From the NCBI GenBank assembly GCA_002412625.1, contig DHVK01000053.1:1-10669 (forward strand): a DNA stretch of 10,669 bases, written 5' to 3'. The position numbers were made by a program, and so were the translations under genes. The notes beneath the pieces are model-generated. The model was not told where the DNA came from. It did no database searches and saw only the letters and a program-made list of their open reading frames with translations. Shown here piece by piece: positions 1 to 7,502 of this stretch (position 1 is its first letter; every line of letters starts with the position of its first letter). This DNA is from Cloacimonetes bacterium UBA5210. Its GTDB lineage: Bacteria; Cloacimonadota; Cloacimonadia; Cloacimonadales; Cloacimonadaceae.

Positions 1-2852
1 TCCACACGGCGCAGCAGTTTGCCGCAACCTTCGCAGGCTTTCTCGATCGCTGTGGGCAGCATGGCGCAGATCTTTGCCGCATTGTCTTTGGCAGCCTGAT
101 CCACGGCTTTCCAGTTTTCCAGGCTGACTTTGATGGCGTCTTTCAGTTCGGCATCGATGCCTTTTTTCAGCAGGGCTTCCAGGGCGAGCTTGAGCTGCTT
201 GCGGTGGGAGTTCACTGCCAGGCGCATACCGAAGCCGTATTCAGCGTTGTCCTCAAAGAGGCTGTTTGCCCAGGCGGGACCTTTGCCATCTTTGTTTTTG
301 GTGTAAGGGATGGTGGGGAAGGTTCCACCCCAGATGGAGGAGCAGCCGGTAGCATTGGCGATGATCATGCGATCGCCATAGAGCTGGGTGAGCAGCTTGA
401 TATAGGCGGTTTCGCCGCAACCGGCGCAGGCACCGGAGAACTCCAGCAGGGGTTGTTTGAACTGGCTGCCCTTCACGGTGGCTTCCTTGTAGTTCGCCAT
501 CACGTCGTTGGGCAGTTTCTCGAAGAATTCGTAGTTATCTTGTTCGCCGGCTTCGCGTTCGGTCTCGATCGGGCTCATTACCAGAGCCTGTTTCGGGCAT
601 TCGTTCACGCATACACGGCAGCTTTGACAATCGTCGATGTAAATCTGGATTTTATATTGATAACCTTCGGCGCCCATGGCTTTCAGGGTAGTGAAGCTCT
701 CGGGAGCGTCTTTCAGATCGTCCGCTTTCACTAGTTTGGCGCGGATCGCGGCGTGGGGGCAGACAAAGGAGCATTGGTTGCACTGAATGCAGTTTTCCGG
801 GATCCATTTGGGTACTGCGGGAGCTACTCTGCGCTTCTCCAGCTTGGCGGTTCCGCTTTCCACAAAGCCGTCCAGCGGCATCTGGGAAACCTTGATTACA
901 TCGCCTTGCTCGCGCATGATGGGCTCGATCACGTCCATCACGAAACCGGTGGCGCCTTGCGGGACTAGTTGTTTGCGGGGAGTGCATTTGTCCGGGACTG
1001 CAGCCGGGATATCCACTTCCACCAAGGCTTCATTCACTTTGTCCACAGCGTTCAGGTTCATCTGAACGATGTCATCGCCCTTGCGGCCATAGGTTTTCCG
1101 GATGGATTCTTTGATCAGGCCGATGGCTTCGGTGCGGTCCATGACGCCGCTGATCAGGAAGAAAGCGGTCTGCATCACGGTGTTTACTCTGCCGCCCAAG
1201 CCCACTTCTTCAGCGATCTTCAGGCCATCGATGTTGTAAAACTTGATCTTGCGGTTGATGATGGTTTCCTGCATGTCGCAAGTGAGGTGATTGAACACTT
1301 CCGCCATTTCCCAATTGGTGTTCAGCAGGAATACGCCGTTTTCTTTGATGCCGCTCAAGAGGTCGAATCTACCGATAAAGGCTTGGTTGTGGCAGGCTAC
1401 GAAGTCTTCTTTGGCTACCAGATATTGGCTGTGAATGGGCTGTTTGCCAAAGCGCAGGTGGCTGCGGGTGATGCCGCCGCTTTTTTTGCTGTCGTACTGG
1501 AAATAACCCTGCACATTCATATCGGTATGGTCGCCGATGATCTTGATGCTGTTTTTATTTGCGCCCACTGTGCCATCGGAGCCCAAGCCCCAGAATTTGC
1601 AGGAAATGGTGCCTGCGGGTACGGTGTGGATGTGTTCGTCGAGGCTGAGTGAGAGCTTGCTGACGTCGTCATCAATACCCACTGTAAAACCGTGGAAACC
1701 ACCCTTTTGCAGGTGTTTATATACTGCCAGCACCATATCCGGAGTGAATTCCTTGCTGGAAAGGCCATAGCGTCCGCCGATGATGGTGAGGTTCTTGCCC
1801 TGAAGCGCGGAAACCACGTCCAGATAGAGCGGTTCGCCGATTGAGCCCGGTTCCTTGGTTCTGTCCAAGACCGCAATGCGTTTCACGCTCTTGGGCAGGG
1901 CAGCCAGGAAGTGCTCGGTGCTGAACGGACGGTACACGCGGACCTTGATCAGGCCGAGTTTCATCCCGCGTTCTTGATTCAGATATTCAATAGTCTCGGT
2001 AATGGTCTCGCAACCGCTGCCCATGGCCACGATCACGTCTTCGGCATTGGGATCGCCCACGTAGTCAAAGAGATTGTAGCTGCGACCCAGCTTGGCGGCC
2101 ACTTCTTGCATGGTGGCTTCGATGATGCCGGGAGCGTCCTGATACTGCAGGTTGCTGGTCTCGCGGCCCTGGAAATAAACGTCCGGACCTTGCTGACCCA
2201 CCTTCACCCGCGGAGTATCCGGAGTGAGGGCGCGCTTGCGGAAAGCTTCCACCAGAGAGTGATCCAGCATTTCGTTCATGGTCTCGTATTCCACCACATC
2301 GATCTTCTGCAGCTCGTGGGAGGTACGGAAGCCGTCAAAGAAAAGCAGGAAGGGAATCGAAGTCTTCAGGGTCGCCAATTGGCTGACGATAGATAAATCC
2401 ATCACTTCCTGAACGCTGTTGCAGGCAACCAGGGCATAACCGGTGTTGCGGGCGCTCATGACGTCTGAATGATCGCCGAAAATGGAGAGGGATTGGGCTG
2501 CCAGAGAACGGGCAGTCACGTAGAAAACTGTGGGCAGCATCTCACCGGCGATCTTATGCATATTCGGCAGCATAAGCATCAGGCCCTGAGAGGCTGTGAA
2601 TGTGGTGGTGAGGGCACCGGCTGAAAGGGCTCCGTGCACGGAACCGGCTGCACCGGCTTCAGATTGCATTTCCATTACGTCCACGGTGGTGCCGTAGATG
2701 TTCTTGCGCTTATCAGCTGCCCAGGCATCTGATAGCTCGCCCATACCGGATGACGGAGTGATGGGGTAGATCGCTGCTACCTCGTTAAACGCGTACGCGA
2801 CATGCGCGGCAGCGCTGTTTCCATCCATTGTAGCTTTGGTTTGTTTAGCCAT
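1..2852 (-). CDS. nifJ: Pyruvate:ferredoxin (flavodoxin) oxidoreductase, C-terminus beyond the window
   Basis: This cytoplasmic enzyme oxidatively decarboxylates pyruvate to acetyl-CoA and CO2 and passes the electrons to ferredoxin or flavodoxin. 950 codons are open from ATG at 2852 to the left edge; family members have about 1,170-1,230 residues, so roughly the last 230 are missing. The N-terminal pyruvate/TPP domain has YPITPSS at residues 29-35 and a conserved QSEAGA glutamate at 65. A two-[4Fe-4S] ferredoxin domain follows: CxxCxxCxxxCP at C688, C691, C694, C698, and C742, C745, C748, C752. The TPP-domain cluster ligands C809, C812 (CAGCGE) and C837 (ATGCSS) are present; the GDGW TPP/Mg motif and the fourth ligand should lie past the edge. 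An AAGGAGT ribosome binding site at 2861-2867 sits 8 nt before the ATG. An extra CxxC at residues 940-943 is unusual. The gene is divergent from the secreted-protein gene. Confidence 0.97.
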   Translation of the reverse strand, partial: MAKQTKATMDGNSAAAHVAYAFNEVAAIYPITPSSGMGELSDAWAADKRKNIYGTTVDVMEMQSEAGAAGSVHGALSAGALTTTFTASQGLMLMLPNMHKIAGEMLPTVFYVTARSLAAQSLSIFGDHSDVMSARNTGYALVACNSVQEVMDLSIVSQLATLKTSIPFLLFFDGFRTSHELQKIDVVEYETMNEMLDHSLVEAFRKRALTPDTPRVKVGQQGPDVYFQGRETSNLQYQDAPGIIEATMQEVAAKLGRSYNLFDYVGDPNAEDVIVAMGSGCETITETIEYLNQERGMKLGLIKVRVYRPFSTEHFLAALPKSVKRIAVLDRTKEPGSIGEPLYLDVVSALQGKNLTIIGGRYGLSSKEFTPDMVLAVYKHLQKGGFHGFTVGIDDDVSKLSLSLDEHIHTVPAGTISCKFWGLGSDGTVGANKNSIKIIGDHTDMNVQGYFQYDSKKSGGITRSHLRFGKQPIHSQYLVAKEDFVACHNQAFIGRFDLLSGIKENGVFLLNTNWEMAEVFNHLTCDMQETIINRKIKFYNIDGLKIAEEVGLGGRVNTVMQTAFFLISGVMDRTEAIGLIKESIRKTYGRKGDDIVQMNLNAVDKVNEALVEVDIPAAVPDKCTPRKQLVPQGATGFVMDVIEPIMREQGDVIKVSQMPLDGFVESGTAKLEKRRVAPAVPKWIPENCIQCNQCSFVCPHAAIRAKLVKADDLKDAPESFTTLKAMGAEGYQYKIQIYIDDCQSCRVCVNECPKQALVMSPIETEREAGEQDNYEFFEKLPNDVMANYKEATVKGSQFKQPLLEFSGACAGCGETAYIKLLTQLYGDRMIIANATGCSSIWGGTFPTIPYTKNKDGKGPAWANSLFEDNAEYGFGMRLAVNSHRKQLKLALEALLKKGIDAELKDAIKVSLENWKAVDQAAKDNAAKICAMLPTAIEKACEGCGKLLRRV

Positions 2853-3163
2853 TATGGTAAACTCCTTATGTTCTATATTTTTAGACAAAATCACCTTTTG
2901 GTATCACTCAAAATACTCTGGCTGAATGTGTCAATGAAAATCGGTTAACTGACTGTGCAAACGGTTTCACTGAAGGGAGACTGTCTCAGCACCAAGGCCA
3001 GATAAATGCCGCGTTAATGGGGTTTGCAGATCCAGCCATCTCATCTCATTCTGTAAGCTTGGCAAGCACTGGCTGATATGCGTGGTTAGAGGTGACTGTT
3101 TAAAAATACTTGACGGTTTTCAAAAGAGAGAAATAGTTGTAGAAATGACTTTAAGGAGTTCTA
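2853..3163. other. Divergent intergenic region between nifJ and the secreted-protein gene
   Basis: These 311 bases separate two divergent starts and should carry both promoters. On the minus strand a perfect TTGACA lies at 2929-2934, but no convincing -10 box stands 16-18 nt from it: TATTTT is only 13 nt away, and an AT-rich stretch (TATAGA) lies nearer the gene. On the plus strand a TTGACG lies close to the secreted-protein gene and is listed separately. A small palindrome, GAGAC-T-GTCTC, spans 2977-2987. I see no open frame of useful length, no RNA gene and no strong hairpin. Confidence 0.6.
3110..3139 (+). promoter_or_regulatory. Candidate promoter of the 480-residue secreted-protein gene
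   Basis: TTGACG at 3110-3115 is a good -35 match. A weak -10, TAGTTG at 3134-3139, follows after 18 nt. Transcription would start near 3146 and give a leader of only about 18 nt, which just holds the AAGGAG ribosome binding site at 3153-3158. The -10 is poor, so only the -35 is a reasonable call; the promoter consensus of this lineage may differ from the sigma-70 one used here. Confidence 0.3.
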
Positions 3164-4606
3164 ATGAAATACCTATGTTTTTGTATTTTAATATTCTTAA
3201 GCAGTTTGAATGCTCTCAGCATTGATACTTGGCAGAACATCCGTTTTAGTGAAAAGACCGCAGATAATAAGGTCTATCTACGCACAAATATCACCCAGGG
3301 CAACATCAATTTCAATCAGCTGGTGTACAACCCCGGCACCGGCAACACGGAAATGAACTTGTCTGTGCAAAACGCCGGCACCAATACTTACCAAGCTCTG
3401 GTCAATGCCGGCACAAGCAGGACTTACTACGGTTTTCGGAAGCAAGTGGGCATTGAGCCAATCAATGTGGTACCCGTGCGCTATACCGGCACAGCTCTGC
3501 CAGCCCCGGGTTTACTGACCAAGGTTTCTGATGCCCCCGCCAATGATCAGCCGACTAACTACCTTGATATCATCGCAGATTATGTGACTGTATCAGACAC
3601 CAAGCTCATCGTCGGGCTGCAAACCCGCGGTGGAGGCTTCCCCACCGGAGGCTTCTTTGGTCCCTGGAACTCATACATGGTGGGCATCGCCGATCCCTCT
3701 TTGGAAGATCCCAATGCCCCGGGAGCCGTGGCATGGGCTTTTCACTATGTTAGTGTTCCCTTACTGATGAGTACCGGATTATACAAAATCACCGGTACCG
3801 GGATTAGCGATGTAAACCGCATCGGTGCCATCGGTACCTCGATAGATACTGCCACCAACACTTTGGTTATGAGCTGCGATATGTCCCTTCTGCTGGCTGA
3901 TCCCGATTTCACTTCATGGTACGATGTGAATAACCCAAAGTTCGCGCTGCTCTCTCTGATCAACCGAATTTCTGGATCTACAGTTACACAAATGGATAAC
4001 TCCAACGGTGGATTTGTGTATCCGGTACCCTTGTATGTGGATCCACAAACCACGCCCGTAGGCGAGATCGCTGATGTGACAATGAATATCGAGCCTCTGG
4101 ATCTATACTTTCAGACCCAATACACCAAACCTGTTGATCGGTTCAATTGGGGCCTAAACTACCGCACCGAGGACGGCAGAATTTACCAGATGTACACCAC
4201 TGATCCTGAGCATGCGCCAGTGCGGAACTATCGCAGTGCCAATCTATTACACGTGTTTCCAGAAGTTGACAACGAACAGGGAAGGGCCTGGGCAGAACGC
4301 ATTCCCGGTGTCTTTCAGCAGAGTAACTGGTATTCCTATAGCTTTGTGCGCACAGTGAATTCTCCGGATAATGTGCAGATTCAGCCTGGCGGTGAAGCTG
4401 CGGTGCGGGTTTCTTGGGATCCGGTTTCTCAGACCTCTTCGGGGACCCCGATTGCGCCGGATTACTACACTGTTGAATATACCCTTAGCCCGGATCAGGA
4501 TTTTGAGTATTTGCTGGATACTGAAGCGACCGAAGTGCTTATTCCGCTATCCACCTTGGGAGACAAGACTTTCATCCGGGTAAGCGCGAAGAAGAATATC
4601 CCCTGA
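3164..4606 (+). CDS. Secreted protein of unknown function with a fibronectin-III-like C-terminal domain
   Basis: I do not recognise a family for the main body of this 480-residue protein. Residues 1-18 or so form a signal peptide: a lysine at position 2, then a hydrophobic stretch and small residues near 17-19. The mature protein is rich in Thr, Asn, Gly, Tyr and Pro with alternating hydrophobic residues, as in beta-rich extracellular proteins. Residues about 404-476 (VSWDP, then DYYTVEYTLSP, ending FIRVSAKK) look like one fibronectin type III domain. There is no recognisable catalytic motif, lipobox or C-terminal sorting domain. Two cysteines lie in the signal peptide (C5, C7) and one in the body (C239). 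The start is supported by AAGGAG at 3153-3158, 5 nt upstream. The gene stands alone and converges on the VanZ-like gene 21 nt downstream. Export to the periplasm or surface is inferred; function is unknown. Confidence 0.85.
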   Translation: MKYLCFCILIFLSSLNALSIDTWQNIRFSEKTADNKVYLRTNITQGNINFNQLVYNPGTGNTEMNLSVQNAGTNTYQALVNAGTSRTYYGFRKQVGIEPINVVPVRYTGTALPAPGLLTKVSDAPANDQPTNYLDIIADYVTVSDTKLIVGLQTRGGGFPTGGFFGPWNSYMVGIADPSLEDPNAPGAVAWAFHYVSVPLLMSTGLYKITGTGISDVNRIGAIGTSIDTATNTLVMSCDMSLLLADPDFTSWYDVNNPKFALLSLINRISGSTVTQMDNSNGGFVYPVPLYVDPQTTPVGEIADVTMNIEPLDLYFQTQYTKPVDRFNWGLNYRTEDGRIYQMYTTDPEHAPVRNYRSANLLHVFPEVDNEQGRAWAERIPGVFQQSNWYSYSFVRTVNSPDNVQIQPGGEAAVRVSWDPVSQTSSGTPIAPDYYTVEYTLSPDQDFEYLLDTEATEVLIPLSTLGDKTFIRVSAKKNIP

Positions 4607-4627
4607 GCGGTTTTTGCCGGAGCAGAG

Positions 4628-5038
4628 TCATTCCGGCTTCGTCAGCCAACTGCTCAGAGCCACAAACACCATCACCAGCCCCGTTCCAAAGAGATTGTAG
4701 ACCAAATCCACGGGATTGAAACTGCGCCAGGGCACAAGGGTCTGGAGAGATTCCAGCACCACCGCCGCAAGCAGCACTATTCCGCAATACTTCAATGCCT
4801 CATAGCGGGCAAACCATTTCACCTTGTGGATCTTGCCCCACACCCAGACCAGGGCAAAAACCAGGATCATCATAGAGTGGATCAGATAATCCAGCCTGAA
4901 AGAGAGGGCTTTGCTGCTGTTCAGACTGTTGTTTGAGCTGATTCCGATCGGGATCACATTGATCACGACCAGGGCCATCAGCCATAGCCAAAAGAGTTTC
5001 TTTGTCACATTCAATTTCCGTTTATTGACACGCGCCAT
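4628..5038 (-). CDS. VanZ-like family integral membrane protein
   Basis: This 136-residue protein has a basic N-terminus (about residues 1-14) and four likely membrane spans near 15-33, 49-68, 82-101 and 110-131. The VanZ-like signature is visible as R48-x-D50-xxx-H54 at the start of the second span, E96-xx-Q99 at the end of the third, and R105 followed by D111, N115 and G118 entering the fourth. The length fits the small stand-alone members of the family. VanZ itself gives low-level teicoplanin resistance; most homologues have no known role, so resistance should not be assumed. No Shine-Dalgarno sequence precedes the ATG, and an 11-bp hairpin ends 10 nt before it. An in-frame stop lies further upstream and no better start is seen in between. 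It follows gap on the same strand after 122 nt and may depend on its own promoter or on readthrough. Confidence 0.8.
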   Translation of the reverse strand: MARVNKRKLNVTKKLFWLWLMALVVINVIPIGISSNNSLNSSKALSFRLDYLIHSMMILVFALVWVWGKIHKVKWFARYEALKYCGIVLLAAVVLESLQTLVPWRSFNPVDLVYNLFGTGLVMVFVALSSWLTKPE

Positions 5039-5048
5039 CCAGCAACAG

Positions 5049-5074
5049 AAACACGCCTCATCCGAGGCGTGTTT
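5049..5074 (-). terminator. Strong 11-bp hairpin between gap and the VanZ-like gene
   Basis: A perfect 11-bp inverted repeat (AAACACGCCTC at 5049-5059, GAGGCGTGTTT at 5064-5074) encloses a four-base loop. It lies 87 nt past the gap stop codon and on the minus strand ends in GTGTTTCTGTT, a short interrupted T-run. This fits a rho-independent terminator of the fba-gap transcript. The flanking A and T runs would also allow some action on the other strand. Its position 10 nt before the VanZ-like start means it could instead act on translation of that gene. Confidence 0.6.
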
Positions 5075-5126
5075 CCGCAGAACAGTAAAAGGTTTGGCGG
5101 CAGTGAGTGTGCCGCAATTCTACCGA

Positions 5127-5150
5127 CATACGCTTTCAGAGAAGCGTGTT
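5127..5150 (-). repeat. Second, weaker hairpin just after the gap stop codon
   Basis: ACGCTT at 5130-5135 pairs with AAGCGT at 5142-5147 across a six-base loop, and two or three further pairs (including wobbles) extend it outward to about 5127-5150. It starts 11 nt downstream of the gap stop. There is no T-run after it, so it is more likely a 3'-end stabilising hairpin or chance than a full terminator. Confidence 0.35.
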
Positions 5151-5160
5151 AGGTCAGTGC

Positions 5161-6162
5161 TTATTGAAGCTCGCTCATGTATTTCACAAGGTCTGTCACG
5201 CGGCAGCTATAACCCCATTCGTTGTCATACCAGCTCAGGATCTTCACCATTTTGTCTTTCACGTAGGTTCCGCCGGCATCAAAGATCGATGAATGCGGAT
5301 TGCCCACGATATCGATGGAGACGATCGGTTCGTCCGAATACATCAGATAGCCCTTCAGATAGCCATCCGCGGCTTCTTTCATGGCTTGGTTGATCTCGTC
5401 TTTTGTGGCGGCACGGGCCAGATTCACATTCAGATCCACCAGTGAGCCATCCGGGGTAGGAACTCTTACTGCCAGACCGTCCAGCTTGCCATTCAGCTCC
5501 GGAATCACCAGCCCAATGGCCTTGGCGGCACCGGTGGAGGTGGGAATCATGCTCATCGCTGCAGCACGGGCGCGGCGCAGGTCGCTATGCGGCAGGTCCA
5601 GAATGTTTTGATCGTTGGTATAGGAGTGGATCGTGGTCATCAGTCCGCCCTCAATGCCGAAGCGATCGTGCAGCACTTTAGCCACAGGGGCCAGGCAGTT
5701 TGTGGTGCAGGAGGCGTTGGAGACGATCAGATCCGTAGCTTTTAGGCTGCGGTGATTTACGCCCATCACGATGGTGGCATCCACGTCGTCTTTGGCTGGC
5801 ACGGTCAGGATCACTTTCTGCGCGCCGGCTTTGAGGTGTTTTCCGGCCTTCTCGCGGGATCTGAAGATGCCGGTGGCTTCCACCACGTATTGCACGTTCA
5901 GATCTTTCCAGGGCAGGGTTTCCGGGTCTTTCTGGGCAAAGATTCTGATCCTTTTGCCGTTGATGATAATGTGCTCGTCATCGTGGCTCACTTCGCCCTC
6001 AAAGATCTTGTGCACACTGTCGTATTTGAAGAGGTAGGCCAGGGTCTTGGCATCGGTGAGATCGTTGATCGCCACCACATCCATATCCGGGTGAAACTTC
6101 AGAAACGCGCGCAGCACCAGGCGTCCGATGCGGCCAAATCCATTGATTGCTACTCTTGTCAT
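5161..6162 (-). CDS. gap: Glyceraldehyde-3-phosphate dehydrogenase, type I, probably NAD-dependent
   Basis: The enzyme interconverts glyceraldehyde 3-phosphate and 1,3-bisphosphoglycerate with NAD in glycolysis and gluconeogenesis; it is a cytosolic tetramer. At 333 residues it is full length. The Rossmann motif NGFGRIGR is at residues 7-14 and INDL at 32-35. The catalytic cysteine is C152 in SNASCTTNC and the general base is H179 in TIHSYTNDQ. The DLPHSDLRRARAA segment is at 189-201, and WYDNEWGYSCRV near 311-322 closes the catalytic domain. Asp34 after the second beta strand and the LDLPH segment are the pattern of NAD-type glycolytic enzymes rather than NADP-type ones. AGGAG at 6171-6175 sits 8 nt before the ATG and overlaps the fba stop codon. 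The gene starts 11 nt after fba, so the two are co-transcribed and probably translationally linked. Confidence 0.98.
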   Translation of the reverse strand: MTRVAINGFGRIGRLVLRAFLKFHPDMDVVAINDLTDAKTLAYLFKYDSVHKIFEGEVSHDDEHIIINGKRIRIFAQKDPETLPWKDLNVQYVVEATGIFRSREKAGKHLKAGAQKVILTVPAKDDVDATIVMGVNHRSLKATDLIVSNASCTTNCLAPVAKVLHDRFGIEGGLMTTIHSYTNDQNILDLPHSDLRRARAAAMSMIPTSTGAAKAIGLVIPELNGKLDGLAVRVPTPDGSLVDLNVNLARAATKDEINQAMKEAADGYLKGYLMYSDEPIVSIDIVGNPHSSIFDAGGTYVKDKMVKILSWYDNEWGYSCRVTDLVKYMSELQ

Positions 6163-6173
6163 AACTCTATCTC

Positions 6174-7148
6174 CTATAGCAAAATGCTGTTATTGGCACT
6201 GCCCGAAACCAGGCAGAAGTTCTTCACAGTTTCCTGCATCTTGGCTTCGCCTTGGGCCAGCCATTTGCGGGGGTCAAACTTGCTCTTATTGGGCACATAA
6301 GTTTTGGGGTCCATATCCGGCGGGCAGACGATGGAGTATTTCTCTTTTTCCCAATAAGCTTGTATCTCCTGCGCCATATCCATTTGATAGTGAGTATCTT
6401 TGTTGATCTTCACCACTCCGTTTTTGATCGCCTCGCGCTGCTGTTCGTCGGTCAAGCCCGAAGCGCCGTGCAAGACCAAACCGCGTTCCACTCCATTTTT
6501 AATCAGGAGCTCGTCGATTTCCTTTACCAAGTCAAGGCGCAGAACGATGTTCTCCCCTTTGGAAACGCCGTGATTGGTGCCCACGCTGGCGGCAAAGAGA
6601 TCCACATTGGTCTTTTTCACAAATTCCAGCGCTTCTGCGGGGTGAGTGTAAAGCTCTGTTTCCGAAACGATCTCGTCTTCAGTACCCTTGATGTGCCCGA
6701 TCTCGCCTTCCACCAGGATGCCGTGTTTGTGGGCTACATCCACCACTTCTTTGGTGATGCGGATGTTTTCTGCCAGATTTTCTTTGGAAGCATCGATCAT
6801 CACGGAGGTGACCAGCTTGTTTTCGATGCAAAAGACGATGAAATCAAAGTAATTCGGGGTGGCGTGATCGATATGGAGGCCGATTCCGCTCTTGGGGAAC
6901 TGGGCGGCAAAGGTCTGGATCATGGTGGAAATCAAGCGCGCTCCGGCTTTCATGTCCTGGCTTTCGCCCGCGGCATACTTGCAAGCGCCACTGCTCATCT
7001 GCATCAGGCCATCGCTGCCGACGCTGTTGTAACCCTGAATGATGGCTCTGATTTGAGTGTCAAACACAACGTTGGATGCCATGATCCCAAACCGTTGTTG
7101 TTTGGCTTTTACGAAAACCTCTTTTAACTGTGTTCCGCTTAAAAACAT
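6174..7148 (-). CDS. fba: Class II (zinc-dependent) fructose-bisphosphate aldolase
   Basis: The enzyme cleaves fructose 1,6-bisphosphate to dihydroxyacetone phosphate and glyceraldehyde 3-phosphate, or condenses them in gluconeogenesis. The 324 residues cover the whole TIM barrel. The HIDHA motif holds H92, catalytic D94 and the zinc ligand H95. A conserved glutamate pair lies in EGEIGHIKG (E147, E149). Further zinc-ligand histidines are H193 in SVGTNHG and H227 in LHGASGL; the phosphate-binding NKDT is at 249-252. The C-terminal FDPRKWL segment is typical of longer class II enzymes. AGGAGG at 7155-7160 is 6 nt before the ATG, and a good promoter lies just upstream. Its product feeds gap directly, which explains the tight fba-gap pairing. 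A tagatose-bisphosphate-type substrate is a less likely alternative. Confidence 0.95.
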   Translation of the reverse strand: MFLSGTQLKEVFVKAKQQRFGIMASNVVFDTQIRAIIQGYNSVGSDGLMQMSSGACKYAAGESQDMKAGARLISTMIQTFAAQFPKSGIGLHIDHATPNYFDFIVFCIENKLVTSVMIDASKENLAENIRITKEVVDVAHKHGILVEGEIGHIKGTEDEIVSETELYTHPAEALEFVKKTNVDLFAASVGTNHGVSKGENIVLRLDLVKEIDELLIKNGVERGLVLHGASGLTDEQQREAIKNGVVKINKDTHYQMDMAQEIQAYWEKEKYSIVCPPDMDPKTYVPNKSKFDPRKWLAQGEAKMQETVKNFCLVSGSANNSILL

Positions 7149-7188
7149 CTTTATCCTCCTTATAGAATTTGCAATGTCTTATATACAT

Positions 7189-7216
7189 ATTATGATCCGC
7201 TATGCTACGGAGTCAA
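7189..7216 (-). promoter_or_regulatory. Promoter of the fba-gap operon
   Basis: On the minus strand TTGACT (7216-7211) and CATAAT (7194-7189) are separated by 16 nt, each matching the sigma-70 consensus at five of six positions. The start point would be near 7182, giving a leader of about 34 nt that contains the AAGGAGG ribosome binding site. No clear operator was seen around it. Confidence 0.55.
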
Positions 7217-7452
7217 GAGAAATCTTTCAGTTATCGCCAAGCCAAGTTCATTCTCCACCATCCGTCGTTCTCTGAAACTGGCGTTGAACTGATGTTAAGC
7301 AGTTTTCAAGGTGTGCGCAGGGGAGAATAAGGGCTTCAAATTAGCTTAAACTTGAAACAAGTGAAACTTCGTTTATCGTGGGGCAGAGGGAGTGAACAGG
7401 TAGCGGCATCAGCCGCGGAAGAGACGCTTTGGCGGTGAGACTCTGTGGCTAG
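7217..7452. other. Intergenic region upstream of fba and downstream of sdpI
   Basis: No open frame with coding character is visible on either strand; the longest minus-strand pieces are broken every 20-40 codons. It contains a small hairpin, GCGGC-ATCA-GCCGC (7403-7416), and a repetitive patch at 7347-7375 with ACTTG-AAA-CAAGT inside TAAAC/GTTTA arms and three GAAAC words. The stretch is long for a gap between two minus-strand genes and could be a decayed gene or a dispersed repeat, but the sequence alone does not settle this. Confidence 0.5.
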
Positions 7453-7490
7453 CTCCGAACGAGGCAGAGTAAAAGCTGCCTCGTTCGGAG
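7453..7490. repeat. Perfect 15-bp inverted repeat (long hairpin) after sdpI
   Basis: CTCCGAACGAGGCAG at 7453-7467 is exactly mirrored by its reverse complement at 7476-7490, with the eight-base loop AGTAAAAG. It begins 12 nt after the sdpI stop codon, where a terminator is expected. Neither strand shows a T-run after the stem, so it is not a textbook intrinsic terminator; it could be a U-tract-less terminator, a 3'-end stabiliser or a dispersed palindromic element. Confidence 0.8.
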
Positions 7491-7502
7491 TATGGGGATG
7501 GC

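Noticed and set aside
969..1652. Long plus-strand frames across the nifJ region, including 204-734 and 1911-2396
   Set aside because: They are antisense shadows of the intact 950-codon PFOR frame, a common effect of codon bias in GC-rich genes.
2929..2934. TTGACA as the -35 box of nifJ
   Set aside because: The hexamer is perfect but no acceptable -10 lies 16-18 nt downstream, so I did not call a promoter and only mention it in the intergenic entry.
4616..4637. GCCGGA/TCCGGC 6-bp hairpin between the convergent secreted-protein and VanZ-like genes, considered as a shared terminator
   Set aside because: The stem is short with a 10-base loop, overlaps the VanZ-like stop codon, and has its T-run on the wrong side for the plus strand and an A-run on the minus strand.
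6252..7127. A 291-codon open frame on the plus strand
   Set aside because: It lies entirely antisense to fba, which has all catalytic and zinc residues and a strong ribosome binding site. The antisense translation has no family features.
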